DNA from: a virus
Virus record (IMG/VR): IMGVR_UViG_3300046804_001205
Location: 1-47,313 of that record
Strand: one strand, 5' to 3'
DNA length: 47,313 nucleotides
The first letter of the stretch is position 1. Every line of letters starts with the position of its first letter. A program made the position numbers and the translations under genes. This document shows positions 1 through 8,141 of the stretch, piece after piece. Below the pieces are notes generated by a model. It was not told the origin of the DNA. It saw only the letters and a list, made by a program, of their open reading frames with translations, and ran no database searches.

Positions 1-1374
1 GAAGAGAATATTCTGAAGGTAAACTATAAGTCTTTTACTCAAATTGTAATTTTGGGTAGTAGCACCTTTGTGCCGTTTATGCAACTTACAACTTCACATC
101 GTCGTGAAGTGATTGAAGATTTGTTAGATATTCGTATCTTTTCTGCGATGAATGCTCTTATCAAAGATAAAATTCGTGAGAAAAAGGATCAAGTTAAATC
201 TCTTGAATTGAAGAAAGAAAATCTCAAGGAAAAGATGAAGATGCAGCAAAACTTCATTGAAGAACTTGAGAATCGTGGTAATGCCAACATTAATGCCAAC
301 CAAGAAAAGATTTCCAAGTTGGATGTCGAAGTTGGTGTTTATCTTACAGAAAACGCAAGAACTGAAGAGGATATTTTTAAATTCGCTAAAGAACAAGAAG
401 AAGTCATTGGTGCTGGTGATAAGTTAGTAAAGCTTAACAATCTTAGAGGTAAAATCTCTCAAAAAGTAACTGCGATTACCAAAGAGCATAAGTTTTTTAC
501 TGAAAATACGGTCTGCCCCACCTGTACTCAAACTATTGAAGAAGAGTTTAGGTTAAATAGAATTGTAGACGCTCAAAATAAAGCAAAGGAACTCAAGAAA
601 GGTTACGAAGACCTAGAAGAGACTATAAAAATAGAACAGGAACGAGAGCGTCAATTCATCGCACTTTCTAAGGAGATTACGAAACTCAACCATGAGATTT
701 CTCAAAACAATACTCGGATTAGTCTCAACCAAAGACAAATCAGAGACCTTGAATCTGAAATTCAAACTATTACCCAAAACCTTGCAAACAGAAATACTGA
801 GCATGAGAAGCTAGAAGAATTTCAAACCAATCTCCAAAAAACATTCGAAGACCTCTCAAAGAAAAAAGAAGAAATCGTTTATTACGATTTTGCCTATTCC
901 TTACTCAAGGATGATGGTGTAAAAACGAAGATCATTAAGAAGTATCTTCCTTTCATAAATCAGCAGGTGAATCGTTATCTTCAGATGATGGACTTTTATA
1001 TTAATTTCCATCTTGATGAAGAATTTAACGAAACGGTAAAATCACCCATTCACGAAGACTTTTCTTATAGTTCCTTTAGTGAGGGTGAGAAAATGAGAAT
1101 CGACCTTGCCCTTCTCTTCACTTGGAGAGAAGTTGCCCGAGTTAAAAATTCCGTCAATACCAATCTGCTGATTATGGATGAGGTATTTGATTCCTCACTT
1201 GATGGTTTCGGCACTGATGAGTTTTTGAAGATTATCCGTTATGTGATTAAGGATGCTAATATCTTCGTGATTTCTCATAAGGCAGATCTCCATGACAAAT
1301 TTGAAAGTGTCATAAGGTTCGAGAAAGTCAAAGGGTTTTCTCGTATGCTATCTCAAGAATCAGCAGAAAAATGA
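1..1374 (+). CDS. 46: gp46 recombination endonuclease subunit (SbcC/Rad50-like), 5' end missing
   Basis: This is the ATPase subunit of the gp46/gp47 complex, which resects DNA ends for recombination-dependent replication. The reading frame is open from base 1, so the start and the Walker A motif lie upstream of the window. Visible are a long coiled coil interrupted by a Rad50-type zinc hook (CPTC, visible residues 172-175), the ABC signature FSEGEK near residue 359, a Walker B strand ending in MDEVFD near 391, and an H-loop IFVISHK near the C terminus. That order is the SbcC/Rad50 architecture. It overlaps the next small gene by 4 nt, in T4 style. Gp47 should lie just upstream. Confidence 0.95.
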   Translation, partial: EENILKVNYKSFTQIVILGSSTFVPFMQLTTSHRREVIEDLLDIRIFSAMNALIKDKIREKKDQVKSLELKKENLKEKMKMQQNFIEELENRGNANINANQEKISKLDVEVGVYLTENARTEEDIFKFAKEQEEVIGAGDKLVKLNNLRGKISQKVTAITKEHKFFTENTVCPTCTQTIEEEFRLNRIVDAQNKAKELKKGYEDLEETIKIEQERERQFIALSKEITKLNHEISQNNTRISLNQRQIRDLESEIQTITQNLANRNTEHEKLEEFQTNLQKTFEDLSKKKEEIVYYDFAYSLLKDDGVKTKIIKKYLPFINQQVNRYLQMMDFYINFHLDEEFNETVKSPIHEDFSYSSFSEGEKMRIDLALLFTWREVARVKNSVNTNLLIMDEVFDSSLDGFGTDEFLKIIRYVIKDANIFVISHKADLHDKFESVIRFEKVKGFSRMLSQESAEK

Positions 1375-1544
1375 CCACTCCCAACTGGCAGCACCATTCT
1401 AAGAAGGAGCAGAAGCGGAAACTGAAACCGCAAGCACTACGACAAGCAAAAGCAAGATTGAGCCACTTTAAAAAGCGGCACATGACCTCCCCCAAAAAGG
1501 GAGGTTCTCTTGTATTATACGTTCATACGATTCAAGTCAAATGA
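1371..1544 (+). CDS. small basic hypothetical protein (57 aa)
   Basis: A 57-residue ORF begins at an ATG overlapping the gp46 stop (ATGA) and ends overlapping the next start (also ATGA). This tight coupling is the main support for it. The product is very basic, rich in Lys, Arg, Gln and His (starts MTTPNWQHHSKKEQ), with no cysteines and no membrane segment. Its 3' third covers a terminator-like hairpin (1485-1505), so the last 20 or so residues may not be conserved. I do not recognise a function. Small genes after gp46 are common in T4-like phages. Confidence 0.5.
   Translation: MTTPNWQHHSKKEQKRKLKPQALRQAKARLSHFKKRHMTSPKKGGSLVLYVHTIQVK
1485..1512 (+). terminator. possible weak terminator hairpin
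   Basis: ACCTCCC pairs with GGGAGGT around a CCAAAAA loop (1485-1505), followed by only a short T-rich tail (TCTCTTG). It lies between gp46 and the VWA gene, inside the small ORF. The weak tail suggests attenuation rather than full termination. Confidence 0.45.
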
Positions 1545-3685
1545 CAGTCCGCCACGAAATCAAGTCCCAACTTGCTAAACTGCTTGCTACCGAAGACCTT
1601 GTGGTTGAGCACAAGAAGGTAGAGACTGCCCAGTTTAATGTTCACACCCGTGTGCTGACCCTTCCTATGTGGGAGAAGGCAAGCAACACCGTGTATGACC
1701 TTCTGGTGGGGCACGAGGTCGGACACGCTCTCTATACACCTGATGAGGACTGGACTGAGAAGGTCAAGGTTCCTCCGCAGTTCGTGAATATTGTGGAAGA
1801 CGCTCGCATTGAGAAACTGATGAAGCGGCGTTATCCTGGTCTTGCTAAAACTTTCTTCAACGGATACAAGGAACTCGCTGATGACGACTTTTTCCAGATT
1901 GCTGATGAAAAAATCGATGAGATGAATCTTGCCGACCGTGCAAATCTGTGGTTCAAGATTGGTAACTTTACCGATATTCTCATTGAGCGTGGCGAAGAAA
2001 CTGAGATTATCAATCAGATTGCTGATACTGAAACTTTTCCTGATGTTTTGATTGCTGCTGAGGCACTGTATAAGTATTGTAAGCAGAAGCAACAGGAAGA
2101 AACTAATATTCAATTGGATAGTCTGGAATCGCAGCAGAGTGGTTCCAATCAACCTGCTTCTGATTTCTCTGACCAGCAGGAAGGTGAGAATGACCAACTT
2201 GAGTCTGGTGATTCTGAAGGTGCTCCTTCTGGTGAAACTTCTCAGCAGCAGCAAACTGATGCTCCTGTTGGTGGTGAGAAGGATGAAGAACCAGAAGTTA
2301 AGACGATGGACAATCTGGAAGAGGCACTCAAAGAACTGGTGAATCGTGATGGTTATGAGAATGTATATCTGGAACTTCCTCAACTTGATTTGAAAAAAAT
2401 TATTGTTCCTAACGCTGAGATTCACAATCGCTGTAGTGAAGAGTGGAACAACTTTTTGGAAAGGACTGGATATTCATACGAAACCATTTTTGGCGCCACC
2501 GATTCTCAGTTTAATCAGTTCAAGCGTTCGGCACAGAAAGAAGTCAACTATCTGGTAAAAGAATTCGAATGTCGTAAGGCAGCAGATTCTTACTCCCGTG
2601 CTTCTACTGCTCGCACTGGCGTTCTGGACTGTACCAAACTTCACACTTATAAGTACAACGAAGACCTGTTTCGTAAAGTAACAACTCTTGCTGATGGTAA
2701 GAATCACGGTCTGGTGTTTGTTCTGGACTGGTCTGGTTCAATGTGTGATGTAATGCTAGATACGGTCAAGCAATTGTTCAACCTTGTGTGGTTCTGTAAG
2801 AAAGTTGCGATTCCTTTTGAGGTTTATGCTTTCACAAATGACTATCCTCTGGTGACTTATGATGAGCAAGGTAAGGCAAATCTGCGTGAAGTTGCTTATA
2901 AGAAAAAAGATAGTCTGGTTCAAGTTGGTGAGTGGTTCTCTATGATGAATCTCCTTACTAGCAAAGTGAATGGTAAAACTCTTGATGAGCAGATGAAGAA
3001 TATCTTCCGTCTTGCTACTTCTTTCGGTCGTTGGACCCAATCTTCTTATCCTGTTCCTACTGGTTTGAGTTTGTCTGGAACTCCTCTGAATGAGGCACTG
3101 ATTACCCTTCATCAAATTCTTCCTAAGTTCCAGAAAGAAAACAAACTTCAGAAAGTTCAGTGTGTTGTTCTAACTGACGGTGAGGCTTGTATGGTCAAGT
3201 ATCATCGTGAAGTTCAACGTCATTGGGAACAAGAACCCTTTATGGGCACTGCCCACATTGGTCCCAATGCTTTCCTTCGTGATCGTAAGACTGGCAACAC
3301 TTATTCTTGTGATGTAGAGTGGCATCAATTCACTGATATTCTGCTTCGTAATCTTCGTGATAAGTTTACTGATATTAACTTTATTGGTATTCGTGTTCTT
3401 GAAGGACGTGATGCGGGCAACTTTATCCGTCGCTACTGTGGATATTATGGAGATACTTATCTCAAGACTTTGAATGCTTGGAAAAAGGAAAAGGCATTTA
3501 CCATTAAATCTTCTGGATATCATTCTTACTTTGGTCTTTCTGCTAATGCTCTTGCCCAAAATACTGAGTTTGATGTTGCTGAAGACGCTACTAAATCTCA
3601 AATCAAATCTGCTTTTGCCAAGAGTTTGAAGTCTAAAAAGATGAACAAAAAGATTCTTGGTGAGTTTGTGGAACTCGTCGCCTGA
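1541..3685 (+). CDS. VWA-domain protein with N-terminal HExxH motif (CobT-like / phage peptidase)
   Basis: The 714-residue protein has three parts. The N-terminal third carries a metallopeptidase-type motif HEVGH (residues 58-62) followed by a Glu in IVEDARIEK (about 86), a plausible zinc site. A low-complexity Gln/Ser/Glu-rich linker covers about 185-260. The C-terminal half is a von Willebrand A domain with a MIDAS motif DWSGS near 396, a later SGTPL threonine and VVLTDGEA. Cyanophage homologues are annotated as peptidase or CobT-like. The CobS-like AAA+ gene follows after one small gene. The pair resembles MoxR-ATPase/VWA systems, which remodel or load metal into proteins. A role in cobalamin synthesis is not shown here: no other cob gene is in the window. 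Confidence 0.8.
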   Translation: MTVRHEIKSQLAKLLATEDLVVEHKKVETAQFNVHTRVLTLPMWEKASNTVYDLLVGHEVGHALYTPDEDWTEKVKVPPQFVNIVEDARIEKLMKRRYPGLAKTFFNGYKELADDDFFQIADEKIDEMNLADRANLWFKIGNFTDILIERGEETEIINQIADTETFPDVLIAAEALYKYCKQKQQEETNIQLDSLESQQSGSNQPASDFSDQQEGENDQLESGDSEGAPSGETSQQQQTDAPVGGEKDEEPEVKTMDNLEEALKELVNRDGYENVYLELPQLDLKKIIVPNAEIHNRCSEEWNNFLERTGYSYETIFGATDSQFNQFKRSAQKEVNYLVKEFECRKAADSYSRASTARTGVLDCTKLHTYKYNEDLFRKVTTLADGKNHGLVFVLDWSGSMCDVMLDTVKQLFNLVWFCKKVAIPFEVYAFTNDYPLVTYDEQGKANLREVAYKKKDSLVQVGEWFSMMNLLTSKVNGKTLDEQMKNIFRLATSFGRWTQSSYPVPTGLSLSGTPLNEALITLHQILPKFQKENKLQKVQCVVLTDGEACMVKYHREVQRHWEQEPFMGTAHIGPNAFLRDRKTGNTYSCDVEWHQFTDILLRNLRDKFTDINFIGIRVLEGRDAGNFIRRYCGYYGDTYLKTLNAWKKEKAFTIKSSGYHSYFGLSANALAQNTEFDVAEDATKSQIKSAFAKSLKSKKMNKKILGEFVELVA

Positions 3686-3691
3686 TAAATA
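3684..3691 (+). promoter_or_regulatory. late-promoter-like motif GATAAATA
   Basis: The motif overlaps the stop of the VWA gene, 26 nt before the next small gene. It differs from the T4 late consensus TATAAATA at the first base. This is the only such motif in the early region before 10.2 kb. Confidence 0.35.
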
Positions 3692-3716
3692 ATTTTACGG
3701 AATTCTATTAGGTCTA

Positions 3717-3857
3717 ATGAGCAGATTTTCAGACTTATTTCAGGAACCAGCACCATCTCCTGAACCAGCACCAGAACCAGTAAAGATTGAAGAAGTTGTT
3801 GCGGAAAAACCAGCACCAACTCCAAAAATTGCTAAGAAAAAATTTACAATGAGTTGA
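3717..3857 (+). CDS. small Pro/Glu-rich hypothetical protein (46 aa)
   Basis: A 46-residue ORF starts MSRFSDLFQE, continues with a Pro-Ala-Glu-rich middle (repeated EPAP units) and ends in a lysine-rich tail (KIAKKKF). A late-promoter-like motif precedes it and a strong terminator follows 26 nt after the stop, so it forms its own cassette between the VWA and CobS-like genes. No domain is recognised. The composition suggests a flexible linker-like protein. Confidence 0.55.
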   Translation: MSRFSDLFQEPAPSPEPAPEPVKIEEVVAEKPAPTPKIAKKKFTMS

Positions 3858-3883
3858 TCTGACCACTTCTCAAACTGTCACAT

Positions 3884-3907
3884 GGGGCACTTGGTTGCCC
3901 CTTTTTT
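3884..3907 (+). terminator. rho-independent terminator
   Basis: GGGGCA and TGCCCC form a 6-bp stem around CTTGGT, followed directly by TTTTTT. It ends the VWA/small-gene unit before the CobS-like gene. Confidence 0.85.
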
Positions 3908-3918
3908 GTGTGTATAAT
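3891..3918 (+). promoter_or_regulatory. sigma70-like promoter for the CobS-like gene
   Basis: A perfect TATAAT (3913-3918) lies 33 nt before the ATG at 3951. The best -35 match is TTGGTT (3891-3896) at 16-nt spacing. It falls in the loop and stem of the terminator just before it. Confidence 0.5.
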
Positions 3919-3950
3919 ATCTTCAGTTAACAAACCCACCTAACTACATC

Positions 3951-5087
3951 ATGCCTCGCAAGTCTTCCGTGAACGACCAACAACTTATTGAAAGCATCAA
4001 GGAACTCTATGGTTCTGAAATTACTTCTGGCGACCTCAAAGGTTTCTGTGCCTCTCGCAGTCTCAACTATCAGACTGTGACTCGTCGCCTTGAAGGATAC
4101 AAGACTGCTCGTGGTCGTTGGAATCTGGAAGTGACCCAAGAACGTGTTGAGGAGATTGAGCGTTCTTATCAAGCTCCTGCTGCCCTTCCTTCTGTGGAAC
4201 AAAATCTCATTCCTGATAAAGATGATACCTTCGTCAAGTTTGGTAACTTTGGTGATATTAAAAAAATTATTCAGTCCCGTATTTTTTATCCTGCGTTCAT
4301 TACGGGTCTTTCGGGTAACGGTAAAACGTTCAGTGTTGAGCAAGCGTGTGCTCAACTTAAGCGTGAACTCATCCGTGTGAACATTACGATTGAGACCGAT
4401 GAAGATGATCTGATTGGTGGTTTCCGCCTGGTGAATGGTGAAACCGTTTGGCACAATGGTCCTGTGGTTGAGGCACTTGAGCGTGGTGCTGTGCTGCTGC
4501 TGGATGAGATTGACCTTGCTTCTAACAAGATCCTGTGCCTTCAATCCATTCTGGAAGGTAAAGGTGTTTTCCTGAAAAAAATCGGTCGCTTTGTGAAACC
4601 TGCCGCTGGTTTCAACGTCATCGCCACTGCTAACACCAAAGGTAAGGGTTCTGATGATGGACGTTTCATCGGCACCAACGTGCTGAACGAAGCATTCCTT
4701 GAGCGTTTCCCTGTGACCTTTGAGCAGTCCTATCCCGCTCCTGCTACTGAGCAGAAGATCCTGGAAGGCATCTCTTTGGATCTTGGTGTGGAAGATCGTG
4801 AGTTCTGTAAGCGCCTTGTGGACTGGGCAGACATCATCCGTAAAACCTTCTATGATGGTGGTATTGAAGAAATCATCAGCACCCGCCGTCTGGTTCACAT
4901 CATCCGTGCCTACAGCATCTTCCAAGATAAGGCAAAGGCAATCCAAGTGTGTGTGAACCGCTTTGATGATGAAACCAAGCAGTCCTTCATGGAACTGTAC
5001 GACAAAGTGGATGCTGACTTCCAGATGCCTTCTGGTCATACTGAAGCAGAAACCCGTGCGGCGGTTGCCTCTGACGAAGTTTTCTGA
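3951..5087 (+). CDS. cobS: CobS-like AAA+ ATPase (MoxR family)
   Basis: This 378-residue AAA+ ATPase has Walker A GLSGNGKT (119-126) and Walker B LLLDEID (182-188). The N-terminal region (about 1-90) looks DNA- or partner-binding, and a GTNVLNEAFLERF segment matches the sensor/arginine-finger region of MoxR/CobS proteins. Cyanophages commonly carry this gene as cobS, named for the aerobic cobalt chelatase subunit. Its partner here is the VWA protein at 1541-3685, so an ATPase/VWA chaperone pair is at least as likely as cobalt insertion. It has its own promoter and terminator upstream. An internal promoter for the next gene overlaps its 3' end. Confidence 0.85.
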   Translation: MPRKSSVNDQQLIESIKELYGSEITSGDLKGFCASRSLNYQTVTRRLEGYKTARGRWNLEVTQERVEEIERSYQAPAALPSVEQNLIPDKDDTFVKFGNFGDIKKIIQSRIFYPAFITGLSGNGKTFSVEQACAQLKRELIRVNITIETDEDDLIGGFRLVNGETVWHNGPVVEALERGAVLLLDEIDLASNKILCLQSILEGKGVFLKKIGRFVKPAAGFNVIATANTKGKGSDDGRFIGTNVLNEAFLERFPVTFEQSYPAPATEQKILEGISLDLGVEDREFCKRLVDWADIIRKTFYDGGIEEIISTRRLVHIIRAYSIFQDKAKAIQVCVNRFDDETKQSFMELYDKVDADFQMPSGHTEAETRAAVASDEVF

Positions 5088-5093
5088 TATAAT
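5065..5093 (+). promoter_or_regulatory. sigma70-like promoter before the DUF3310/clamp operon
   Basis: TTGCCT (5065-5070), 17 nt, then TATAAT (5088-5093). The -10 box overlaps the CobS-like stop codon. A GGGGGAGG ribosome binding site follows before the ATG at 5109. This likely starts the 45-44-dam-62-regA transcript. Confidence 0.6.
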
Positions 5094-5108
5094 TGGGGGA
5101 GGTAAATT

Positions 5109-5543
5109 ATGACCCTTTCCCCCTTTATTATGGACGAGCATCCTTATCCTGAAAGTAAATTCACCATGTACATTAGTGGTGATGATATGATTAAACTTGA
5201 AAAAACTCCTGTTACTATGAGCGAATCTACGAATCACCTCTGGAAATATAACGAAGACAAAATCCTGAAGGACATTCAGGATTATGTGACTGGGACTTAT
5301 AATAGTCACTATTGTGGTCACAACGAAGCGTATAAAAACACGCAAACGATTGACCTAATGGCAGCAAAAGACCTTGCCGCTCATTTCTGTCAGGCAAACA
5401 TCCTGAAGTATGGTAGCCGCTATGGTGATAAAGATGGACGCAATAAGCGTGACCTCCTCAAAGTCATTCACTATGCTATGCTTCTGCTCCACTTCGACGG
5501 GCACTATTCCCGTAAAGATAATGGTCTTACTGAATTCCGTTGA
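5109..5543 (+). CDS. DUF3310-family protein
   Basis: The 144-residue protein matches the phage DUF3310 (SaV-like) pattern: an NSHYCGH segment, then ILKYGSRYGDKDGRNKRDLLKVIHYAMLLL (read as ILKY..R...K.....DLLK..HY). The family is widespread in phages and is sometimes annotated as a nucleotide kinase, but its biochemical role is not established. A strong ribosome binding site (GGGGGAGG, 7-8 nt before the ATG) marks the start. It is the first gene of the clamp/clamp-loader operon and ends just before gp45. Confidence 0.7.
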   Translation: MTLSPFIMDEHPYPESKFTMYISGDDMIKLEKTPVTMSESTNHLWKYNEDKILKDIQDYVTGTYNSHYCGHNEAYKNTQTIDLMAAKDLAAHFCQANILKYGSRYGDKDGRNKRDLLKVIHYAMLLLHFDGHYSRKDNGLTEFR

Positions 5544-5566
5544 TTATGAAACTTCAAAACAAAACT

Positions 5567-6232
5567 ATGAAACTCTCTGACAATACCCTCGCTCTTCTCA
5601 AGAACTTCGCAGGTATCAATAACTCCATTCTTGTGAAACAGGGTACTCAACTTCGTACTATCTCTGTGGCAAAGAACATTCTTGCTGAAGCAGATATCAC
5701 TGAAGAGTTTCCTCGTGACTTTGCTATCTATGACCTGAACCAGTTTCTGAATGGTCTTAGTCTTCATCAGGACCCTGACCTGGACTTTACTGAAGAATCA
5801 TATCTCAGCATCAAAGAAGGTAAGCGTCGGGTGAAGTATTTCTATGCCGATCCTAACGTGATTATCTCACCTCCCGACAAGGCAATCCAACTGCCCTCTG
5901 AGGACGTGTGTTTCCAACTGGACAGCACCTCTCTGGAGAAACTGGTCAAGGCAGCAGCAGTGTATCAACTGCCCGACCTGTCTGCCGTTGGTGAGAATGG
6001 TGTGATCAAACTGGTGGTTCGTGATAAGAAGAACGATACTTCTAACGAATATGCCATCGTGGTTGGTGAGACCGATGCTGAATTCACTTTTAACTTTAAG
6101 GTGGAAAACATCAAGATTATCCCTGGTGCCTATGACGTTGTGGTGTCTTCTAAACTTTTGTCTCAGTTCACGAATACCAAGTATAACCTGAAGTATTATA
6201 TTGCTCTGGAACCCGATTCTACTTTTGGATGA
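5567..6232 (+). CDS. 45: gp45 sliding clamp
   Basis: This is the trimeric DNA polymerase processivity clamp of T4-like phages, which also activates late transcription through sigma factor gp55 and co-activator gp33. The 221-residue length fits the family. Recognisable segments are the LLKNFAGIN start, FPRDFAIYDLNQFLNGL and the YFYADPNVIISPP stretch. I chose the ATG at 5567 because the protein then begins MKLSDNTLALLKNF as in relatives. An in-frame ATG at 5546 would add seven residues, and neither start has a good Shine-Dalgarno sequence. The stop overlaps the next start. Confidence 0.88.
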   Translation: MKLSDNTLALLKNFAGINNSILVKQGTQLRTISVAKNILAEADITEEFPRDFAIYDLNQFLNGLSLHQDPDLDFTEESYLSIKEGKRRVKYFYADPNVIISPPDKAIQLPSEDVCFQLDSTSLEKLVKAAAVYQLPDLSAVGENGVIKLVVRDKKNDTSNEYAIVVGETDAEFTFNFKVENIKIIPGAYDVVVSSKLLSQFTNTKYNLKYYIALEPDSTFG

Positions 6233-6741
6233 ACATCTTCGTAACATCACCCTGGCCTGCTGAAAGTGCCTTATGTCTCCCTGACAAACACATCGTCAAG
6301 ATGCCTCTGGAATGCTGCCAAATGCTTTCCATTGTGGCATCTGAAAAATGGGGTCATAACTACGGCACTTTGCCTAAAACTGATGGCACTCCCTATCGAA
6401 CTGAAAAGGGTGCGTTTCGTAATCATCCCTGTACCAAATGGGCAATGGATAGTATCCACAATGCCTATTGGTTGATTAAGTGGGGAATGAACTTGTGCGA
6501 TGAGTATGCCTTACGCTATAATAAAACTCACTCCTGTTACAAGACACTTGTAGATGCTTATTATCTTTTCCCAAAAGGAAAGATTACAGAAGTAACTCCA
6601 TTTGCTCGGGCAATGCCTGAAGAATGGAAATTTGATGATAGCATTGATACCTTTACCGCTTATAAAAGGTATATTGCTTCAAAACCTTGGGTGGCGGATA
6701 ATTATCTCCGTATGCCTGAGCGTAAACCTGATTGGATTTGA
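6229..6741 (+). CDS. pyrimidine-dimer excision (Pyr_excise/DenV-like) family protein
   Basis: The 170-residue protein begins MNIFVTSPWPAESALCLPDKH and carries an NHPCTKWAMDSIHNAYWL stretch. Together with the WLIKWGMNLCDEYALRYNKTH region this resembles the Pyr_excise family (PF03013), related to T4 endonuclease V. Family members are DNA glycosylases or proteins of unassigned role. It sits between the clamp and the clamp loader, overlapping gp45 by 4 nt, so it is co-transcribed with replication genes. A DNA repair role is inferred from family and context. Catalytic activity is not demonstrable from the sequence alone. Confidence 0.55.
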   Translation: MNIFVTSPWPAESALCLPDKHIVKMPLECCQMLSIVASEKWGHNYGTLPKTDGTPYRTEKGAFRNHPCTKWAMDSIHNAYWLIKWGMNLCDEYALRYNKTHSCYKTLVDAYYLFPKGKITEVTPFARAMPEEWKFDDSIDTFTAYKRYIASKPWVADNYLRMPERKPDWI

Positions 6742-6743
6742 CT

Positions 6744-7688
6744 ATGAACAGTGATTTTATTTGGGTTGAGAAGTATCGACCCAAGACTATTGAAGATTGT
6801 ATTCTTCCAGAGTCTACTAAGACTATGTTTCGGGAGTTTCTAAATAAAGGTGAAATTCCAAATATGCTTCTTGCTGGTCCTCCTGGTATCGGCAAAACTA
6901 CAGTCGCAAAAGCACTCTGTAATGAATTGGGGGTAGATGTTTATGTCATCAATGGATCCGACGAAGGTAGATTCCTCGATACTGTCCGAAACAATGCGAA
7001 GAACTTCGCTTCCACCGTATCGCTTTCGTCAGATGCTAAACACAAAGTCGTCATCATTGATGAGGCAGATAACACAGGGAACGACGTACAACTCCTCCTA
7101 CGGGCGTTTATTGAGGAATTTGCTGGTAACTGCCGATTCATCTTCACCTGTAACTACAAAAACAAAATCATCGAACCCCTCCACTCCCGATGTGCCGTCA
7201 TCGACTTCTCCATCAAAGGGAAAGAAAAAACCGCATTGGCAGGATCCTTCTTCAAGCGTCTACAAAACATCTTGGATGCGGAAGGCGTCGAATTCGATCA
7301 AAGAGTACTTGCAGAGCTTATCAACAAGCACTTCCCCGATTGGCGACGAGTCCTCAATGAATGTCAAAGATATTCGGTCGGGGGAAAAATTGATTCTGGG
7401 ATTCTTGCTGCTTTCTCTGACATCGCTGTAAATGATCTCCTTCAAAACCTTAAAGAAAAGAACTTCCCTGAAGTTCGGAAGTGGGTGGTTTCTAATATGG
7501 ACAATGATACTACTGTATTGTTGCGCCGTATTTACGATGCTCTTTATAGCGCCCTTGAAAACAATAGTATTCCTGCTGCTGTGCTTGTGCTTGCTAAGTA
7601 TCAGTATCAAAGTGCGTTTGTAGCAGACCAAGAAATCAATATGCTTGCCTGTCTAACTGAGATTATGGTGGAGTGTGAGTTCCGATGA
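6744..7688 (+). CDS. 44: gp44 clamp loader large subunit
   Basis: The AAA+ clamp-loader ATPase (314 aa) loads gp45 onto primer-template. It begins FIWVEKYRPKTIEDCILP, the clamp-loader signature, with Walker A GPPGIGKT (45-52), Walker B VVIIDEAD (102-109) and an arginine-finger SRC motif in EPLHSRCAVIDF. The ATG at 6744 sits 2 nt after the previous stop. An upstream in-frame TTG is not needed. In T4 gene 62 follows directly, but here three genes are interposed before gp62. Confidence 0.95.
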   Translation: MNSDFIWVEKYRPKTIEDCILPESTKTMFREFLNKGEIPNMLLAGPPGIGKTTVAKALCNELGVDVYVINGSDEGRFLDTVRNNAKNFASTVSLSSDAKHKVVIIDEADNTGNDVQLLLRAFIEEFAGNCRFIFTCNYKNKIIEPLHSRCAVIDFSIKGKEKTALAGSFFKRLQNILDAEGVEFDQRVLAELINKHFPDWRRVLNECQRYSVGGKIDSGILAAFSDIAVNDLLQNLKEKNFPEVRKWVVSNMDNDTTVLLRRIYDALYSALENNSIPAAVLVLAKYQYQSAFVADQEINMLACLTEIMVECEFR

Positions 7689-7939
7689 AAAACAAGAAAC
7701 TTAAAGCACTGATACAAAAACCCCTAAGGTTTCATCATCAGGACATCCATGAAGAACTTGATGAACTTAAGAAGCAACATCAGGTTAAGTCCAAATGGTA
7801 TTACATTTTCTGGGGTGCCTGTGCCGTTGCCGTAGTTGGTGGGCAGATTTACGTTGGGTCTGGATATCGTGAGATGGCAGAAGCAACTAAAAATACTCAA
7901 ATCGTTGTGAGGTGTGTAAATGGGTCTGCTGAAAATTGA
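7685..7939 (+). CDS. small single-pass membrane protein (84 aa)
   Basis: Starts at an ATGA overlap with gp44. The N-terminal half is basic and helical (HHQDIHEELDELKKQH), followed by one hydrophobic segment (about 36-57, YYIFWGACAVAVVGGQIYVG) and a short polar tail. It looks like an inner-membrane protein with its N-terminal helix in the cytoplasm. No function is recognised. Its place between the clamp-loader genes means it is expressed with the replication proteins. The 3' end overlaps the next ORF by 20 nt. Confidence 0.6.
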   Translation: MKNKKLKALIQKPLRFHHQDIHEELDELKKQHQVKSKWYYIFWGACAVAVVGGQIYVGSGYREMAEATKNTQIVVRCVNGSAEN

Positions 7940-8141
7940 TAAGGCATCTCTTTATGAGGTTCCCGTGAAGACAACTCCTGAGAATGTAAAAGAAGCAAAT
8001 GAAGGTTTGTTTCGTGCTAAAATGACCATTCCTGCTGCCGCAAAGCATTGTGGTATGACGCAGAAAGAAATGAAACTCACTTTTAGAGAATATTTGAAGT
8101 ATCATCCAGCAGATTATGAAATCCCTAAAAACACCCCTTAG
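7920..8141 (+). CDS. small hypothetical protein, HTH-like (73 aa)
   Basis: A 73-residue acidic/basic mixed protein (MGLLKIDKASLYEV...) with a central KMTIPAAAKHCGMTQKEMKL stretch that reads like a helix-turn-helix: AAAKHCGMTQKEM resembles AA..lG.s...v. It overlaps the membrane-protein gene by 20 nt and dam by 26 nt. Context puts it in the replication operon. A DNA-binding role is an inference from that one motif. Confidence 0.6.
   Translation: MGLLKIDKASLYEVPVKTTPENVKEANEGLFRAKMTIPAAAKHCGMTQKEMKLTFREYLKYHPADYEIPKNTP

Noticed and set aside
1532-2425. 297-codon open frame on the minus strand
   Set aside because: It lies antisense to the VWA gene and is a leucine/serine-rich shadow with no recognisable motif.
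1541-5087. A cobalamin (CobS/CobT) pathway
   Set aside because: Only two genes resemble CobS/CobT and the VWA protein has an extra HExxH. I kept the cobS symbol by cyanophage convention but not the pathway.
3927-5345. 472-codon open frame on the minus strand
   Set aside because: It is antisense to the CobS-like and DUF3310 genes, both with clear motifs. It has no ribosome binding site and a composition expected from a codon-bias shadow.
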